The notes under the pieces: model-generated | Database searches by the model: none | The model's input: only the letters and a program-made list of their open reading frames with translations | What the model was told of the DNA's origin: nothing | Translations under genes and position numbers: made by a program | Part shown: positions 8,348 to 19,400 of the stretch, piece by piece | Position numbering within the stretch: position 1 is the first letter of the stretch | Layout: every line of letters begins with the position of its first letter | Source: Streptomyces scopuliridis RB72 | GTDB taxonomy: Bacteria > Actinomycetota > Actinomycetes > Streptomycetales > Streptomycetaceae | DNA length: 64,000 nucleotides | NCBI RefSeq assembly: GCF_000718095.1 | Contig: NZ_JOEI01000022.1 | Location: 30,875 to 94,874 of the forward strand | Direction of reading: 5' to 3'

Positions 8348-10024
8348 ATGAGCAGAGGGCACCGGCTTCCGGCCGACTGGGACGCGATCGTGGTCGGCAG
8401 CGGCATGGGCGGCCTGACCTGTGCCGCGTATCTCGCGGTGACGGGTCACCGGGTGCTGGTGCTCGAACAGGCCGGGGTGCTGGGCGGCAACAGCCATGTC
8501 TTCCGCCGCCGCTCGGCCTATGAGTTCGACGCCGGTGTGCACTACATCGGCGACTGCGGGCCCGACGGCGTGCTGCCGTCGATCCTGCGCGGGCTGGGGC
8601 TGGACGGCCGTGTCGAGTTCCGTGCGATGGACCCGGACGGATTCGACGAGGTCGTCCTGCCCGGACTGCGGATGTTCGTGCCTGTTGGCTGGGACCGGTA
8701 TCTCGACCGGCTGATCGAGGTGCTGCCGACGGACAAGGAGGGGTTGCGGGAGTTCACGCGGGTGTGCTCGGCGGTCGGCGCGGAGATGCGCTGGACCCTG
8801 CTGTCCGCGGCCGGTGTCGACCCGGCCGAGATCCTGCGGTGCACCCCCACCGCGATGGCCTGGGGCCGCCGCACGCTGCACGACCTGTTCGAGCACTGTC
8901 GTCTCTCCGCCGCCGCGCGTACCGTGCTGGCCGCCCAGGCGCTCAATTACGGGATCGGCCCCGAGGCGGCGACGGTCGGCACGCACGCCAGTGTGACCGA
9001 CCACTACCTGCGTGGCGCCGCCTACCCGGTCGGCGGCGGCCAGATGCTGTCGGCATCACTGAGTGAGACGATCACCGGCCACGGCGGCGCGGTCAGGGTG
9101 GGGCACCGCGTGGAGCGGGTGCTGGTCGAGGAGGGCCGGGCGCGCGGTGTCGTCTTGGCCACCGGTCAGGAGCTGCGCGCCCCGATCGTGGTGTCGAACG
9201 CGGACTACCCGCGCACCGTTCTGGAGCTGGTCGGTGAACAGCACTTCCCGAAGTCGATAGTCAAGCGGGCCCGGACCGCCGTGATGGGCTTCCCCCTGGT
9301 GGTGCTCTACGTGGGGCTCGACCGGGAACTGCCCGGGAGGCGCAACGCGAACCTGTGGTGGCACGGGAACGCCGACATCGAGGAGGCGTTCCGCGGGCTG
9401 GCGGACGGCCGGTTCGACGCGCCGCCGTCGGTGTTCATCTCCTTCGCCTCCGGCAAGGACCCGCACACCCCGGCCATCCGGCCGCCCGGCCACGCCAACT
9501 TCCAGGTGATGGCTCTGTGTCCGCGCTCCCTGGAACCCTGGGGCGCGGCGGCCGAGCCCGCCGGCGGCGAGCGGTACCGCCGCGACCCGGCCTACCTGGC
9601 GCAGAAGGAGAGGGTCACCGAGACGATGCTGGCCACCGCGGAACGCGCGCTCGGCCCGTTCCGCCGTCATGTCACCCACCTCGAACTGGCGACCCCGGCC
9701 ACCCAGCGCCGCTACACCCGTTCCACCGGCGGATCGCCCTTCGGACTGGCGCGCTGGGGTGGCACGGGCGCCAGGCCGGACACCCGGACCAGCGTGGCCG
9801 GCCTGTACGTGGTGGGGCAGAGCACGCGCTACGGCAGCGGCATCACCGGTGCGGCGGTGAGCGGCATCGCCTGCGCCGGGCAGATACTCGGCCGTCCGCT
9901 CCTGCCGGAGGTGTACGCCGGGGCGGTGCTGGGAGACCACCGGCTGCTTCCGGAACGCGCCGCGGACTGGGACCCGCTGCGGGTGTGCGGCGGTCGCGCC
10001 CCCCGCGGCACCCGCTCGTCCTGA
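8348..10024 (+). CDS. CrtI/phytoene-desaturase-like FAD oxidoreductase
   Basis: A 558-residue flavoprotein with the N-terminal dinucleotide fold VVGSGMGGLTCAA (about residues 15-27), the acidic end LEQAGVLGGNS, and the C-terminal CrtI-type segment GLYVVGQSTRYGSGITGAA. ATG start after GAGAGG. Relatives remove hydrogen from carotenoids or retinoids. Here no carotenoid genes are present and it closes the acyl-chain operon, so its likely substrate is a cyclohexadiene formed from the polyene, which it would oxidise to a benzene ring, giving the cinnamoyl group. The family call is strong; the aromatase role is an inference from related clusters. The last 40 residues are Arg-rich and poorly conserved-looking. 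Confidence 0.88.
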   Translation: MSRGHRLPADWDAIVVGSGMGGLTCAAYLAVTGHRVLVLEQAGVLGGNSHVFRRRSAYEFDAGVHYIGDCGPDGVLPSILRGLGLDGRVEFRAMDPDGFDEVVLPGLRMFVPVGWDRYLDRLIEVLPTDKEGLREFTRVCSAVGAEMRWTLLSAAGVDPAEILRCTPTAMAWGRRTLHDLFEHCRLSAAARTVLAAQALNYGIGPEAATVGTHASVTDHYLRGAAYPVGGGQMLSASLSETITGHGGAVRVGHRVERVLVEEGRARGVVLATGQELRAPIVVSNADYPRTVLELVGEQHFPKSIVKRARTAVMGFPLVVLYVGLDRELPGRRNANLWWHGNADIEEAFRGLADGRFDAPPSVFISFASGKDPHTPAIRPPGHANFQVMALCPRSLEPWGAAAEPAGGERYRRDPAYLAQKERVTETMLATAERALGPFRRHVTHLELATPATQRRYTRSTGGSPFGLARWGGTGARPDTRTSVAGLYVVGQSTRYGSGITGAAVSGIACAGQILGRPLLPEVYAGAVLGDHRLLPERAADWDPLRVCGGRAPRGTRSS

Positions 10025-10229
10025 GCGGCGGCCCCGCCCGCTGCTCCGGCGGCCTGACGATGGCTTATCGAGGCTTCTTATAAGAACGTTCCTGCCGAGC
10101 CGGGTGCTTGGTAACGTCCGGGCCCGGGTCGGGTTCCGCTCGTCCGACCGGCTCGAATGCGCAGAATTCGGTGTGTTGGCTCGCAGGGGCTGTCTCCACT
10201 GTTTCTTGACTCAAAGGGAGTGAGTAGTC
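10025..10229. other. Intergenic gap before the NRPS operon
   Basis: A 205-base gap, the longest between + strand genes in the first 50 kb and the natural place for the NRPS promoter. It is less GC-rich than its flanks and holds the 12-base palindrome at 10075-10086. No convincing -10/-35 pair is evident, though TGGTAACGT at about 10108-10116 could be an extended -10. The NRPS ribosome site AAGGGAG is at 10214-10220. Confidence 0.5.
10075..10086. promoter_or_regulatory. 12-base perfect palindrome, candidate operator
   Basis: TTCTTATAAGAA is a perfect, AT-rich palindrome in a GC-rich region, about 145 bases before the first NRPS start. A dyad of this type in a promoter gap suits a dimeric regulator. 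Which regulator binds cannot be told from the sequence. Confidence 0.4.
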
Positions 10230-13200
10230 GTGCCACAATCCGGTGATACCCGACTCCCTCTGACGCCGGCCCAATCAGGTATTTGGTTCGCGCAGCGGAT
10301 TGACGTCACCAACACCGTCTACAACATCGCCGAATACGTGGACATTCACGGGCCGATCGATCCGGAATTCCTGGAAACCGCGCTTCGCCGGGTGGTCGGC
10401 GAGACGGACGCGCTGCGGGTGCGGTTCGCCGAGCAGGGCGACATCCCCGAGCAGCGGATCCTTGCCACCGTCGACTTCCCCTTCCACGTCCTGGACGTCT
10501 CCGCGGATGCCGACCCGGTCGGGAGAGCGCGGACGTGGATGGACGAGGACCGCGAGCGTCCGGTCGACCTGTTCGGCGACCGGCTGTTCACCTTCGCCCT
10601 CTTCAGGATCGCCGCGGATCGCTGGTTCTGGTACCTGAGGGTCCACCACATCCTGCTGGACGGCGCCAGCATCGCCATGTTCGTGCCGCGGGTGGCCCAG
10701 GTCTACTCCGCCCTGATGGCGGCCGTCCCCGTGCCGGCCAACCCGTTTCCTCCGCTGCGGGGCCTGGTGGACGCCGCCCGCGACTACGACGGTTCCACGG
10801 ACCGCGAGGCCGACCGGGCCTTCTGGACGGAGCGGCTGACCGGCGCGCAGACCCCGGTGAGCCTCTCCGGCGGCGGGCAGCACCTGCCCCGCAAGGTGAT
10901 CCGCCGCAGCCATCTGCTGGGCGCCGACGAGACCGAGGCGATCCGGGGCATCGCGCGCGAGGCCGGCACCGGCTGGCCGACCGTGGTCGTGGCCGCGCTC
11001 GCCGTTTACCTGCGGCGCCTCACCGGCACCGACGAGGTGGTCATCGGGCTGCCGGTCGCCGCACGGCAGGACCAGGCCATGCGGGCCGTCCCCGGCAGCG
11101 TGTCCAACCTGGTCCCCCTGCGGCTGCGTGTCCGGCCGGACACGAGCGTGAGCGACCTGTTCACCACCGTCGCCGCCGAGATGCGGCAGGCCGTCCGCCA
11201 CCAGCGGTACCGCCACGAGGACATGCGGCGTGATCTGAAACTCGGCCCTGAGCAGCACCTGATCGGACCGCACGTCAACCTGATCCTGTTCGACTACGGC
11301 CTGGACTTCGCCGGCCTCGGTGCGACCGTGCGCAACCTGCCCAGCGGCCCGGTCACCGACCTCGCGATCGTGCTGGACACCCGCGCCGCCGACGGCGCCC
11401 TGCGCTTCGACTTCGACGCCAACTCCGCGCTGTACGACGATGAATCCCTCGCCACGCACCAGGACCGTTTCCTGGACCTGCTCTCCAGGCTGTGTGCCTG
11501 TGACCCCGGCACGCCGCTCGGGCGCCTGGACGTCGTCACCGCCGGGGAAGTCGCGCACCTGCTCACCCGGCCCGTGCCCGTGGAGACCCCCGCCGCGACA
11601 CTGCCGGAGCTGTTCGAGCGGGTCGCCGCCGACCACCCCGAGCGCACAGCCGTCGCGCTGGACGGCGTCGGCCACAGCTACCGGGTGATCAACGCCCGGG
11701 CCAACCGGCTGGCCAGGGCGCTCATCTCCCGGGGCATAGGTCCCGAGCGGTTCGTCGCGCTCGCGCTGCCCCGCTCGGTGGAGATGCTCGTCGCGCTGCT
11801 CGCCACCCTCAAGGCCGGCGCGGCCTACCTGCCGTTGGACCCGGCTTACCCCGCCGAGCGGATCGCGTTCATGCTCGCGGACGCCGCGCCCGACGTGGTG
11901 CTGACCGACACGGCGAGCGCGGAACGCCTGCGGGAGGCCGGCGCCGCCGAGCTTCTGGCGCTCGACGACCCACTGACCGCCGCCGAGGTGGCCGGCCGGG
12001 CGAGCGGCGACGTCACCGACGCGGAGCGGCGCGCCCCGCTCGACCCGCGGCACCCGGCGTACATGATCTACACCTCCGGGTCCACCGGCCGGCCCAAGGG
12101 CGTGGTCGTCCCGCACCGCAACGTGCTCCGGCTGTTCACCGCGACCGGGCACTGGTTCCGCTTCGGGGCCGAGGACGTGTGGACGCTGTTCCACTCCTAC
12201 GCCTTCGACTTCTCGGTGTGGGAGATCTGGGGCCCGCTGCTGCACGGCGGCAAGCTGGTGGTCGTCCCGCACGAGGTGAGCCGCTCGCCGGTGGAGTTCC
12301 TGCGGCTGCTGGCCCGCGAACGCGTCACGGTGCTCAACCAGACCCCGTCCGCCTTCCACCAGCTCATGCGGGCCGACAGGGAGAACCCCGAGGCCGGAGC
12401 CGAACTGGCCTTGCGGTACGTCGTCTTCGGCGGCGAGGCGCTCGATCCACGGCGGCTGGAGAGCTGGTACGAACGGCATCCGGACCACGCGCCGGTCCTG
12501 GTGAACATGTACGGCATCACGGAGACCACCGTGCACGTCAGCCACGTCGCGCTCGACCGGCGGACCGTGCTCGCCGAACGGGGCAGCGTGATCGGTGTGC
12601 CGATCCCCGACCTCGGGATCTATCTGCTGGACGACGCACTGCGACCGGTGCCGCCCGGAGTGGCCGCGGAGATGTATGTCTCAGGCGACGGGCTCGCACG
12701 CGGCTACCACCAACGTGCCGACCTGACCTCGCATCGGTTCGTCGCCGATCCCTTCGGCGCGCCCGGCAGCCGCATGTACCGCACCGGCGACGTGGCGTGC
12801 TGGACACCGGACGGGGAGCTGGAGTTCGTCGGCCGGGCCGACCAGCAGGTGAAGATCCGTGGTTTCCGGATCGAGCTGGGCGAGGTCGAAGCCGTGGTGG
12901 AGGGCGTGGCCGAGGTCGCGCAGGCCGCGGTGATCGTGCGCGAGGACCAGCCCGGCGACAAGCGCCTGGTCGCCTACCTCACACCGGTCGGCGACCGCGC
13001 CGGTCTCGACCTCCGCGCGCTGCGCGAGGCCGTGGCGGCCGCCCTGCCGGACTACATGGTGCCCGCGGCGTTCGTGGTCCTGCCTGAACTGCCGATCACC
13101 GTCAACGGCAAACTGGACCGCAAGGCGCTGCCGGAGCCGGAGTTCGTCGCCGGCTCGGCCGGCCGGGCCCCCCGCACACCGGCCGAGGAGGTCCTGTGCG

Positions 13201-13415
13201 GTCTGTTCGCCGAGGTCCTCGGCGTGTCGAGCGTCACGATCGACGACAACTTCTTCGACGTGGGCGGCCACTCCCTGCTGGCCACCCGGCTGGTCAGCCG
13301 GATCCGCTCGGTGTTCGGCGTGGAGCTGCAGATCCGGACGCTGTTCGAGACGCCCACCGTCGCCGCCGTGGCGGAGCGCGTCGGCTCCGCCGAGAACGCC
13401 CGTTCCGGCGTCTCC
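10230..13415 (+). other. NRPS module 1: C(starter)-A(Thr)-T
   Basis: Adenylation code DFWNVGMVHK, a near-textbook threonine code. The C domain (HHILLDG, residues 139-145) is the first in the assembly line and should acylate Thr with the cinnamoyl chain. The Thr side-chain hydroxyl is the probable nucleophile for final ring closure. Carrier Ser1015. Confidence 0.85.
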
Positions 13416-16400
13416 CCGATGCCCCGGCCGGCGGAGATACCGCTGTCGTACGCCCAGAACCGTCTGTGGTTCCTGGACCGGCTGGAAGGACCGGGCTCGG
13501 CTTACAACATCCCGCTGGTGTTGCGCCTGTCCGGACCGCTGGACCAGGACGCGCTGCTCGCGGCGTTCGGCGACCTGCTCGCCCGGCACGAGAGCCTGCG
13601 CACCGTCTTCCCCGACGTGAAGGGCATTCCGAGCCAGGTCGTCCTGGACCCGGAGGCAGCCACGATCGAGCTGCCTGTCTCGGCGATCGCCGCCGAGGAC
13701 CTGCCCGCGGCACTGGCGGGCTGCGCGGCCGGGCCGTTCGACCTGGCGACCGAACTGCCGCTGCACGTCGACCTGTTCTCGCTCGGCGAGGAAGAGCACG
13801 TGCTGTCCGTCGTGGTGCACCACGTCGCCGCGGACGGATGGTCGCTGGGCGTACTGGCCGGGGACCTGTCCACGGCGTACGCCGCCCGGGTCCGGAGATC
13901 GGAGCCGGACTGGCAGCCGCTCGCGGCCCAGTACGCCGACTACACACTGTGGCAGCGGAATGTGCTCGGCGACGACCGGGACCCCTACAGCACCATGGCG
14001 CGGCAACTCGCCTTCTGGCGCTCGGAGCTGGCCGGGCTGCCGGAGGAGACCGCGCTCCCCACCGACCGGCCGCGACCGGCTGAGGCGGACTACCAGTCCG
14101 ATGTGGTGGAGCTCGGGCTGCCGGCCGAGCTGCACCACGGCCTCGCCGAACTGGCCCGGCAGACCGGTACCACACTGTTCATGGTGCTCCAGGCGGGCCT
14201 CGCCTCGCTGCTGTCGGTGCTGGGCACCGGCCCCGACGTGGTGCTCGGCAGCCCGATAGCCGGCCGTACCGATGACGCCCTGGACCGGATGGTCGGCTTC
14301 TTCGTCAACACCCTGGTGTTGCGGACCGACGTCTCCGGCGATCCCACCTTCCGCGAGCTGCTGGACAGGGTGCGGGAGTCGGACCTGGCGGCCTACGCCC
14401 ACCAGGACGTGCCGTTCGAGCGACTGGTCGAGGTGCTGAACCCCGAGCGCTCACTGGCCCGCCACCCGCTGTGCCAGGTGCTGTTCTCGCTACAGAAGAA
14501 GTTGGACACCACCCTGGACTTCCCCGGTCTGAAAGCGGTCGCGGAGCCGGGCGTGCGCACGATGGCCAAGTTCGACCTTTCCTTCGAATTCAGCGAGTAC
14601 GTCGACGGTACGGGGGTGCCGGGCGGTATCGACGCGACGGTCGAATTCCGGATGGACCTCTTCGACCGCTCCAGCGTGGAATTGCTCACCGACCGTCTGC
14701 TGCGTTTCCTCCAGGTAGTCGTCGCGAATCCGGAAACGCCGGTGCGGGCGGTCGACGTGTTGTCCCCGGCCGAGCGGCGGCGGATTCTGCGGGAATGGAA
14801 CGACACGCACGCCGACGTACCGGCGGGGACATTGGTCGACCTGCTGGAGCGGACGGCGGCGGAGAATCCGGACGCGGTGGCGGTGTGCGACGGCTCCCGG
14901 TCACTCACCTACGGCGAACTGCACGCGTGCGCCAACCGGCTGGCGCACGAACTGATCACCCGGGGAGCCGGTACCGAGCGTGTGGTCGCACTGGGCCTGC
15001 CACGTTCCGTGGATCTGGTCGTCGCCCTGCTGGCGGTGCTCAAGTCGGGTGCGGCGTACCTGCCCGTGGACCCGTCGTATCCCATCGAGCGCGTCGCGCT
15101 GCTGCTGTCCGACGCCGCCCCGGTGCTGCTGGTGAGCACCGAGGGGGTGCTGGCCGGCTGGCCGGAGGAGGCGGTCGCGAAGGTGCCCGCGCTGGCACTG
15201 GACGACCCCGGGACGGTGGAGTCGGTCGCGGCCCGGCCCGGGACCAATCCGGTCGACGCGGAACGGATGGCGCCGCTGCGGCCGGACAACGCCGCCTATG
15301 TCATCTACACCTCCGGCTCGACCGGAACGCCCAAGGGCGTCGTGGTGCAGCACCGCAACGTGGTCAACCTCGTCACCTGGGCGGCACGGGAGATCGGCAC
15401 GCCCGCCCTGTCCCACGCGCTGGCGTCGACCTCGCTCAACTTCGACGTATCGGTCTTCGAGATCTTCGGGCCGCTGGCGGCCGGCGGACGCATCGACGTC
15501 GTGCGCGACCTGCTAGCACTTGCCGAGCGACGGGACGGCTGGTCGGGCGGCATGATCAGTGCGGTGCCGTCCGCGCTGGCCCAGTTGATCAGCCAGGACA
15601 CCGTCCCCGCCTCGGCCGGTCTGCTGGTGCTCGCCGGAGAGGCACTCACCGGCCGGGCGATGACGGACATCCGCGCGGTCATGCCGAAGGCGCGCATCGC
15701 CAACATCTACGGCCCGACCGAGGCCACGGTCTACGCGACGGCGTGGTATTCCGACGACGGCCCGGCCGAGCCGCTGATCGGCCGTCCGGTCTCCAACACC
15801 CAGGTCTACGTGCTGGACTCCTGGCTGCGTCCGGTTCCCGCCGCCGTCGCGGGCGAGCTGTATTTGGCGGGCGCGTGCCTGGCCCGCGGCTACCTGGACC
15901 GCCCTGCCCTGACCGCGGAGCGTTTCGTGGCCAGCCCGTTCGGTCCTCCGGGCTCCCGCCTGTACCGGACCGGTGACCTGGTGCGGTGGACGCCCGACGG
16001 CCAGTTGGTGTACCAGGGGCGCACCGACGAGCAGGTGAAGGTGCGCGGATTCCGTATCGAGACCGGCGAGATCGAGTCGCTGATCGCCAAGGACCCCGCC
16101 GTGGCACAGGTGGTGGTGGTCGCCCGGGAGGACCGGCACCACCACAAGCAGCTCGTCGCGTACGTCGTGCCGGTCTCCGGCTCCGAGGCCGACACCGAGC
16201 GCCTGCGCGAGCTGGTGACAACGACCCTGCCCAGCTACATGATGCCGGCGGCCTTCGTCACCCTGCGCAGACTGCCGCTCAACCCCAACGGCAAGCTCGA
16301 CCGCAACGCCCTGCCCTCACCGCAGTTCGCCGGCGACAAGGCGGGCCGGCAGCCCCGCACCCCCCACGAGCAGGTGCTGTGCGGTCTCTTCGCGGAGATC

Positions 16401-19400
16401 CTGGAACTGTCCTCGGTCGGCATCGACGACGGCTTCTTCGACCTCGGTGGGCACTCGCTGATCGCCAACCGGTTGATCATCAGGATCCAGTCGGTGCTCG
16501 GCGTCGACCTCGCGGTGCGCGACCTGTTCGAGGCGCCGACCGTGTCCGAGCTGGCGAAACTGGTCGAGCAGGCCGGTACGGCCAGGCCCCGCGTCGTCCC
16601 GATGGAACGCCCGGCGGAGGTGCCGGTGTCGTTCACCCAGCAGCGGCTGTGGTTCCTCAACCGCCTGGAGGGCCCGAGCCCGACCTACAATCTCGGCGTC
16701 TCCCTCCGCTTCACCGGCCAGGCCGACCGTGCTGCGCTCTACGAGGCCCTGCACGACGTGATGGTCCGGCACGAGAGCCTGCGCACGGTCTTCCGCGAGC
16801 GCGACGGCGTGCCGATCCAGTACGTCGTGCCCCCGCGGGAGGCCCGTCCGCGGATCTCGGTGACCGAGCTGACCGAGCCGGAACTGGACGCCGCGTTGAC
16901 GGCGGCCGCCCGCCGCGGATTCGACCTGGAGAACGAACTGCCCATCCGGGCGGAGCTGTTCGTGCTCAGCCCCACCGAGCAGGTCTTCTTGATCCTGGTA
17001 CACCACATCGCGGCCGACGGCTGGTCGTTCGCCGGGCTGGTGAGCGACTTCGCCGGCGCCTACACCGCGCGCCGGGCGGCCCACGCCCCGGACTGGACGC
17101 CCCTGCCGGTGCAGTACGCCGACTACGCGCTCTGGCAGCGGCAGATCCTCGGCGGCCTCGACGACTCCGGCAGCGTGCTGAGGCGGCAGATCGACTACTG
17201 GAAGTCCGCGCTGGCCGGCCTGCCGGACCAGCTGGACCTGCAGACCGACCGGCCCCGCCCGGCTCTGCCCAGCCACGGCGGCGGATTCGTGCCGATCGCC
17301 ATCGGCGCCGAGCTGCACGCCCGGCTGCAGGAGATCGCCCGCGCCAGCGGCGCCAGCCTGTTCATGCTCATGCAGGCCGCTCTGGCCGCGCTGCTGAACC
17401 GAATGGGCGGCGGCGAGGACATCCCGATCGGCACCTCGGTCGCCGGGCGCAACGACGAGTCGCTGGTCGACCTCATCGGCTTCTTCGTCAACACCCTCGT
17501 GCTGCGCAACGACCTGTCCGGTGACCCGACCTTCCGGCAGCTCCTCGGCCGGGTGCGTGAGGCGGACCTGTCCGCCTACGCCAACCAGGACGTGCCCTTC
17601 GAGCTGCTGGTCGAGACGCTCAAGCCGGAACGCTCGCTCTCCCGGCATCCGCTCTTCCAGGTGCTGCTCAACTTCGAGAACACGCCCGAGATGGAGCTGG
17701 AGTTCCCCGGCGTGCGCACCCGCCTGCACCCGGTCAACACCGAGGTCGCCAAGTTCGACCTGTCGTTCTCCATGGGCGACCGGTACGCCGACGACGGCAC
17801 GCCGGCCGGCATCACCGGTCTGCTCAGCTACAGCACCGACCTGTACGACCGCGTCACGGCGGAGGACATCTCCGCCCGGTTCCGCTGCCTGCTGGAGTCG
17901 GTCGCCGCCGACCCCGCGCAGCGGGTGAGTGAGCTGGAGCTGCTCGACGAGGCCGGCCGCCGGCGCATCCTCGCCCTCGGTGTCGGTGAGATCCGCGAGG
18001 AGGCCCCACCGACGTTCGTCGAGCGGTTCACGCACCAGGTGGCGAAGACCCCGGACGCCGTCGCGCTGGTCTGCCGGGACGACGAGGTGACGTACCACGA
18101 CCTCAACGAGCGCGCCAACCGGTTGGCGCACCACCTGATCGCGCGCGGCGTGGGGGCCGAGGACTGGGTCGCGGTCGCTCTGCCCCGCACCCCGCAGCTT
18201 GTGGTCGCGCTGATCGCCGTTCTCAAGGCGGGCGCCGCCTACCTGCCGCTCGACCCGGACTACCCGCCGGAAAGGATCGAGTTCATGGTCGAGGACGCCT
18301 CGGCCATGCTGCTCATCACCGACTCGGCGGTCGGCGCGGGCATCCCGGACTCCGCGGACCTGCCGCGGCTGTTCCTGGACGATCCGGCCACCGTCGGGGC
18401 GGTCGCGAGCCGCCCGGTCACGGATCCCACCGACGCGGACCGGCTGTACCCCGTCAGCCCGCACCACTCCGCGTACGTCATCTACACCTCCGGTTCCACA
18501 GGGCGTCCCAAGGGAGTGCTGACCGAGCAGCACTGCCTGAGCGACTACCTGCGCTGGAGCACCTCGGCCTATCCGAGCACCACGGGCGCCGCGGTGCTGC
18601 ACAGCCCGATCTCCTTCGACCTGACCGTGACCGCGCTCTACACAACGCTGTCCGTCGGAGGAAAAGTGGTCCTCGCCACCCTGGACGACAGCGATCCGCG
18701 GACGCTGGCGGCGCTGGAGAAGACCCCGTGCACGTTCCTCAAGGCCACTCCGAGCCATCTGCCGCTGCTGGAGGCGCTTCCCGACGCGTTCTCACCCACC
18801 CGCGAGCTGATGCTGGGCGGCGAGTTGTTGCTCGGCGGGACGCTGACCGAGTGGCGCACGCGCCACCCCGCGGCGCACATCTACAACGGCTACGGGCCCA
18901 CCGAGACCACGGTCAACTGCACCCAGTACGTGATCAGGGCCGGCGAACCGGTCGACAGCGGCCCGCTGCCGATCGGCCGCCCCATGCCCAACACCTGGCT
19001 GTACGTGCTCGACGAGGCCCTACGGCCGGTGCCCATGGGTGTGGCCGGTGAGCTGTACGTGGCCGGCGAGGGGATCGCCCGCGGCTACCTGCACCGGCCG
19101 ACGATGACCGCCGAGCGGTTCGTGCCCAACCCGTTCGGCCCGTCCGGCTCACGCATGTACCGCACCGGCGACATCGTGAAGTGGACCTCGGACGGCGAGC
19201 TGTACTTCCTGCGGCGGATCGACGACCAGGTCAAGGTCCGCGGCTTCCGGGTCGAGATCGGCGAGATCGAGAACGCGCTGCTGCGCCGCCCCCATGTCGC
19301 CCAGGCCGCCGTCGTGCTTCGGGAGGACACACCCGGTGATCGGCGCCTCGTCGCCTACCTCGTGCCCGACGGGCCGCTGGACGAGGCGACGGTCGCCCGC

